A program made the position numbers and the translations under genes. A stretch of 64,000 bases of DNA, taken from contig NC_134455.1 of the NCBI RefSeq assembly GCF_047948215.1, positions 165,522,575 through 165,586,574 of the forward strand. The letters run 5' to 3'. The DNA comes from Lycorma delicatula. Its lineage: Eukaryota > Arthropoda > Insecta > Hemiptera > Fulgoridae. This document shows, piece after piece, positions 57,691 to 64,000 of this stretch (positions within the stretch are counted from its first letter, which is position 1; every line of letters begins with the position of its first letter). Under the pieces are notes generated by a model, which saw only the letters and a list, made by a program, of their open reading frames with translations, was not told the DNA's origin and did no database searches.

Positions 57691-60600
57691 CTGTGCATAT
57701 TGTGTGCAATATATATATACATACACCAACACGCGCATGTACACACAATATAAAATACTTTTTTTTTCAGTTTAGTGAGTGTAATAATTATAATACTGCG
57801 AAAGTAAATTGTTACTTCAAACGCGTAAATGGAAATTAATTTTTTTATTCCTATTTTTACTATTAGGAATGTAAATAAGAAATTTCTCTACCGGGTGGCT
57901 GATTCAGTAGTAATCGATGATACTTCGAAACGTTCACATTTTTTATAATTAATGTTTTAACCATTAAATTTACTTTGGTATTTAAGGAACAAAAAGATGA
58001 ACAACACTATTTTCTATGCGATTATGCGATAAGAATATATTAAAGATTTTTTTTTTGTTTAAATTTAATGGTTTGAATTATATTTATAAGTAAAAACTTA
58101 CTGCTGCTATATTTCACTGCGAAAAGACTAAAAAAAGGTAGATTACAAAGATCATGTTATGTAATTTTAAGTGAAGGTTAATCAAAGAATTTTAGCTCCT
58201 CCCTTAAAAAACATGGTGGAAATATGGTGACATATTGTCATTACATACGGTTCTAACAAATGAATTGTCTATATGTATTGACGAGATGCACTTGAAAAAG
58301 ATTAAAATTGTTAAAAATTGTAGTGTATTTATATTAAGCGGTAATAAATTGTAAATGTACAGTCGGTTACCTCGAAAAAAATCTATAAAGTGATAATATT
58401 ATCTGGTGTTTTTTTTTATACAGAATGCATTTGAAACAAAAATTCAAATTAATAAATAAAAAAATCACCACATATACAAAAATATTTTTTAATTTGTATC
58501 ATGTGGAATCCGATATAAAATCAACTATCACAGTCGTTGATCAGCCTCAATCGACATTACGATTAGTCAGTTATCCTAAACGAAATCGATAAAATATAAG
58601 TAAATAAATAATACTATAGATTAGTAAAGAAGTGGATTAACTTTCGTATGAGGTCGAAACGAGCAACATATCCTATCGCGGAACGTGCTTTTAATTAAAT
58701 TCATGCAGGGTTTTGTCATCAAAACTTATCCAGGCGATTCCATTTAATATTCTCGAAATTTAGCTGAATGAGTTCAGGCCAATTAAATTCTGTATTTAAA
58801 GGTTAAAAATAAATTTAATATATTTATTAAAAAAAGCCTACAATTTGTCTATTTAAACAATTTTGTAATTCAAATGAAGACGTAAAGGACAATAAAAGCA
58901 ATTCAATAAGTTAAAATGGCAAACCATCATGGCGGCCAAATAATAAATACCCAAGAATTTCTTCTTAATAAATATTAATATCAGACATCAGAACTGATAC
59001 ACTACTAACAACGAAATGTCATTTAATTAACAAAACTGTCGGTAAAAAGTATGAAAATTGCAAAGCAACAAATAAATACATTCAATTTATGAAAATGAGC
59101 TGTGATAAAAAAATTGCGAAAAATTCCTAATAAAAATCAACATTACGTCAGTAAATATACAAAATAAATATAATTCGCAAGCATTTTTCTTAATATCAGA
59201 TGATAATAATAATAAAGATAGTTTATAGTTTACAAAAATATTAAGGAACTGCTAATTACTATAGTTCTGCCAGATACAGTAAACGGCATAATGATTTAAT
59301 ATACTCGCACAATTATATGCTTATATAATCAGTACACCGTACATTGTAGGATAAAGAAAAATAGCAACAAATATTTGCCAATTTATTGTGTTCAACTCTT
59401 AATGCACTAACTACAAAAGGGTTGTAAACCGGTTCGTTTCAAAAAATCCGTTTCCATCCTGCGAGTGAGAATGGACATATCACGTTTTGAAGAAAAAACT
59501 AAACGGCGGATGGAAAACGTAAACTTCAGAAATATTTTTTAAATATCGGTAAAAAAATAGTCATAAAATATTAACAAAAATAATCATTTAAATAATCATA
59601 TAAATTAAAAATAAATTAATATAACTATTAATAAATTTTTTTAAATTTTATTTGACTAAACCGATAAAGAAAACGGAAAAATACAATAAATTTTGAAAAT
59701 ATTTACGTGTGAAAAATACGTTTATTTATGACATCAAACTCATGTTTTCAATTGTAAGTGTGTGGCTCCAAACGTACAGCAATTTTAAAAACTTTGATTT
59801 GTTTTACTATTTGTATTAATGAAGCTCCGATAGCTGTTTTCATTCAGATGCAAAAATTCTAAATTTTTTTGATGAAAAATTTAAGTTAGTTTACGATTAA
59901 TATCGGCTACAACAATTCTGACTTCACTCGCAGATTTCTTCACAAAATACAAAGAATAAAAGTATAGGGTATATATAGTTTGTACTAGTATAACCTACAT
60001 ACCGAATGTAAGTTTTTTTTTCCAAATACTCCACCATTAAGACAACTAAAAAAGTAAAGTTTTAATTTCGTTAATTAGAAAAACAGATTTTACTCTATGA
60101 AAATTATAAACGTTCTGGAGAAGCTACGTTAGTTATTTTGTTTTATATATATTTTTAAGAAATTCATGCAATATTACACAATAAAAAGTACTACCGTAGA
60201 GCTAATGTTGAAAGGTTTTCAACAAAAACATGGATGGAAGGAAGGAAAGAAGGCGTTTCATTGTCGGGGCAGCACAGGCACGTACAAGCATTGGTTCCAC
60301 GCCCGTTCTCATAATACAACTTGGGAGTTCCAATAGCATCAAACACGACCACACTTCACTTCCCCTACGCTTAAACCACTTTCAAGTATAAAACCCCGTA
60401 CTACAAGGAGTTTAATATCACTTCTCTCGTAAACTATAAACAATTGAATATAAAGGGATTACTTACTACTTTTATTGAACGAAATTAAATAACATGCGGA
60501 TTCGACCGAGCAAGCTACTCTTAGAAGCCTTGTTAAATAAATCTAATATGATATTAACATTAGTACTACCCGTGTCGGACCAAACATACAGTCATTCAAT

Positions 60601-63600
60601 ATCTACAACTTTTATTTATTTTTCCCTTCAGAAATAAAGGAAATAAGAAACCTATTTATAAGAGCGGATTTATAACAATTAGTTTTACTCAGTTGGCATT
60701 TCTGAGGTTTTTAAAGGTAAAATACGATTCAAATAAGCAAAAAACGCAATTTTGAGAAAAACAAACTTTATTTAAAATCTTACACCTCTTCTTAAAAATA
60801 TTCAAAGAAACTAAATTGGAAAAATGAATTTTCTGCTATATTATAAACTACTAGAACGTATATTAAATTCGAACATTTATTTTCCAAACTCAAACCTATC
60901 TTATAAAATCATTATTTCTCAAGTGTTCTAAAGGATTCGTTATTCACCCTTTAATTCCTGTCCATGAGTATTCTTTCGGTGTACTATTAAAACGATTTTT
61001 TTTTACAGTAAGAATTTATTTAAAATAAAATAATATGCTTAAGCTACAGATAGATCGTCATCTTTCAACTACAATCAGTCGTTTTTTATTACAGTGAAAT
61101 AATTCTAGGCCTTTAAACATTTTTTTATACTCTCGTTTAGTTTCGATAACCTCTAAAATACACATGTTAACGATTTCAAACAACTAATACCGCAATTAAG
61201 TAAACGCTGTACTCTACAACCACTTACGAGACAAAAACTCCCAATCCAGTCGTCATTATAAAACAAAACTGTAGAATAAATCTGGACGTTTACCAAATAC
61301 TGCTATTAAGTCTTTAAGTCGTGACATCACGACAGTTTATAGTTTGTTGATAAAACGTAATAATTTATAAAACGAGTTTTAACTAGTTTTCAACGGAAGA
61401 ATTTGTTTCTTTTGACGAGTATGAAGCACTCTATATAAAGCACTCGATAAAATGAACAGTAAAACCTACTTCTATGTGGGTTCAGCAAGAAACATTTTGT
61501 CCTAAGTTCTAAAAGGTTAGTGAATAAATGTTGTATTATATAATACTCGATAAAGTTTATAATGAATACGGTAAAAAAAATAATAAATAAATAATAAGCA
61601 TTAATGAAATACGGCGATATTTTTAAGTAAAAAATCTGATTTTTTTATTTTTAAGAATATAGTACACAATAACATAAACTACCGAAGGGCAATGGAATTT
61701 CTCCCACCCTTATCGGCATTGCGGAAACACCTGCCTAACAATTGCAAACACATGTCAGTAAATGTTAGGGACAGCGAGCAAATAAAAGTAGCCTTAAAAT
61801 GAAAGAAAATATTTCTATGTAATTACGTACAACCTGCACACATGGAAAAATTAAGAGGATTAAAAAGTACCAAATTTAATACATTTAACCAGTTACTCAA
61901 TTTAATACATTTAACCAGATACTAAAAGCCAGAGCAAAACAATTCTAATTTATGCTATGAACTTAAAATAGTACTAAGTAAAACTTAATACGTTTCATTA
62001 AAATTAAACTGGAAATTAAAATTCAACGTTTGGAATTATATTTTTAAATAACACAGTTCTGCAATTAAAACAAATAATCAATTTTCGTAGAATCTAGGAT
62101 AACCTTTTTTTTTTTAATTTATACATTCTTTTCGTTTTAGAGAAAGCCAACCAAGTTTGGATCGATGAAATCACTTGTACGCTTCCAATTGTTTCATTTC
62201 ATTTAAATTTCTGTTACAATAAATAGGTCACGATGGGATGCTATCGACTACTAATTCATAAATTGCAGAACAAATCTCATCTTCAAACAAATTTTTTGAT
62301 TAATTTTGTAAAAACAATACATTTTCGGATACTTTTTAGGGGTATGGGCATCAGCTATACAAATTACAGTCGATAATAAAATGAATATCAGGCGAGTCAT
62401 TCCGATAGAATGAATCTGGTTTTGAATATAAAAACTCGAGTCAGGATAATTTGTTTAAAAAAATTTTATTCGTACATTTTAATCCGCGCTCCTCCCTTTC
62501 GTAAAAAATAAATGATAAAAACCATTTAAGTTGGTGTTTATACAAATCTTTTAAAATAAACTTCATATTGCACAAGTTAAGGATTCACTGGACAAAAACT
62601 TAAGAGAAAAAATTGATTTCGTAATCAACATTAACAAATTATTTTTTTAATATGAATATTACAAGCGTCCGAACATGAAAGCTCATTTCTAGTAAAATTA
62701 TAAAATAAGACCTTCTAAAAAGCATAATATAATGAACGGGCGTGGCAGTCGGGAGATAGCGAGCTAGATTTGCCTACCCCCACTGTATACCCTGCTACAT
62801 CTAACTCGCTTCAACAACCTCTCGTTAATGAAAAATACTACTGCTTAAAGCGTTATGCAAATGCCGACTGGCTGTCACAAGGCACTCGACCAGACAGAGC
62901 TATAAAAACGAACATCAACTTGCGATGTTGTCTGGGTATTATCTTACTAAACCGTATGAACCAAGTAACTTAGAATTTACACAGCTAATACGTTAGAAAC
63001 CATAGAATCTAAGAAAATTACGTTTCTGATGTAGATTTGACGATTCGGAAGAAAGTCAGAATCAAACAACGTGTATACTACGGTTTAAAACAAAGAATAA
63101 TAGCTTTGTTTTAAACTGGATGGATCCCAGATGTGAATCCATTGCAATTGTTCGACTTACAAGGGAGGAAAACGTAATGATATAACATTTATAAAACGTT
63201 TGAAAATAAAAATAAATAAGAATAATTGGGTCTACAAATTTAAAGATATCGTTTAAGTGAATTTTGTAGGAGGGATATGTAGAAAATAAAAAACCGTAGA
63301 AGAAAAAGATTGGAAAAAAATAAGCATGGTACAGAAAGGACTGAAGAATAACATCAAACAAACCGGTCGACTGACTGATGACTTCAAATAAAGGAAATAA
63401 TATTAGCTTTTTAACAATTTGTGAATCTAATTTAAACATTTTTATTAAACCGGTTGTCTACTTCTCTAACAGTTTTCAACATTTAAAGAACAACACGATT
63501 TGATACTAACTACGGGATATAGACTAATGTTTCCTGCTATTGTATTTATTTGTACATCTTCAAAACGAAAATTATAATGAAATTGCAAGCTAAGCGTTGA

Positions 63601-64000
63601 TACACACAAATATTTTATATCCTTCATATATTTTTGGAAATATCTTTGTATTTGCAATCCACCTTAAATAGATTACAAGTAAACTAATTGGAAGAGTATC
63701 TACTACTATAAAGAAAATTAAATTACTATACTGTATTTGAAATTGAAGATTTAATAACACAACATTAATTTTAGTCGTAGTAAAGATATTGAGATATTTC
63801 GTATGTTGAACAAATTCTATATCTATTATTATTAGATATAAGGATATTAGAATAATATCTTTAAATATGGATGGAATTGTATCGGAGAACGTACGAAAAA
63901 CTTCGTTAAGAAATCTTGTTAGGCTAGTTTTATTTAGCGGCCCGTAGCTAAACATCATATATCTGCATCGATTAAGTACCTTGTACACAAGCGTTTTTTC
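56087..64000 (-). other. Upstream intron or 5' region of the RhoGAP gene, no exon supported
   Basis: The TTTTAG acceptor at 56087 requires an upstream exon, but none could be joined. Features seen: an (AT)n run (57,652-57,689), a less A+T-rich patch at about 60,225-60,380 open in two minus-strand frames but without splice boundaries, a tandem duplication near 61,871-61,924 (AATTTAATACATTTAACCAG), and a GC-richer patch at 62,735-62,950. Long frames near 63,062-63,988 are hydrophobic A/T-rich translations, not recognised proteins. Confidence 0.5.
57652..57689. repeat. (AT)n microsatellite
   Basis: A simple run of AT dinucleotides, the longest in the window. Confidence 0.95.

Noticed and set aside
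58098..58130. A possible tiny exon with TTTTTTTAG acceptor and GTAAGT donor upstream of the DH exon
   Set aside because: Joined to the exon at 56,086 in the required phase 0 it contains an in-frame TGA.
60225..60380. Less A+T-rich patch open in two minus-strand frames, one with a Cys-rich CTCLCC stretch
   Set aside because: No acceptor with a pyrimidine tract, no usable donor, and no recognisable family.
62735..62973. Plus-strand open frame of 67 codons in a GC-richer patch
   Set aside because: No similarity to known proteins, no splice context and no partner exon. Length is within chance.
63062..63988. Long hydrophobic minus-strand frames at the right edge
   Set aside because: Composition is Phe/Ile/Leu/Tyr-rich, as random A/T-rich DNA gives, without motifs or splice sites.
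1..64000. CRISPR arrays, operons, rRNA, prophage or other prokaryotic systems
   Set aside because: Spliced genes, A/T-rich introns and eukaryotic transposons leave no room for these; no regularly spaced repeats of CRISPR type were seen.

Overview
The window looks like nuclear DNA of an insect, very A+T-rich and intron-rich, with decayed mariner and Tc1-like transposons, non-LTR retrotransposons and tRNA-derived SINEs. The transposon types would suit a hemipteran, but nothing here proves the order. There is no sign of bacterial, organellar or viral gene organisation. All supported host coding sequence is on the minus strand, in two genes.

Gene 1 (680-861) is the first coding exon of a MYND zinc-finger protein; the rest runs off the left edge. 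Between it and gene 2 (862-14,280) lies intergenic DNA with an internally deleted mariner that still has terminal inverted repeats and a TA duplication (1692-2630), a second mariner relic (about 8080-8900) and several dispersed repeats.

Gene 2 fills 14,281-56,086 and probably continues past the right edge. Eleven coding exons were joined by hand. Every splice phase agrees, giving 3,207 nt and 1,068 codons up to the stop. The order of modules is: C-terminal part of a RhoGEF (DH) domain, PH domain, Ras-association (RA) domain, RhoGAP domain with its arginine finger, and a long Ser/Pro-rich tail ending in a class I PDZ ligand. From the PH domain onward it matches the ARHGAP20 (RA-RhoGAP) family. 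The two upstream exons look like the last DH helix, so the protein may combine exchange-factor and GTPase-activating modules, a layout comparable to BCR/ABR but with RA where those have C2. This is the main discovery candidate.

The introns carry most of the remaining structure: a Tc1 relic (17.8-18.3 kb), a foldback repeat family (19.7-20.5 kb), an RNase H-bearing LINE relic (23.6-25.0 kb), a second reverse-transcriptase relic (26.1-26.7 kb), a hairpin with arms of about 120 bp (28.6-28.9 kb), two related short palindromes, and a 16.9-kb intron inside the PH domain holding SINEs, a DDE transposase relic, a phase-compatible candidate alternative first exon and a candidate 21-nt microexon. From 56,087 to 64,000 no further exon could be supported; the remaining DH exons and promoter are probably outside the window.
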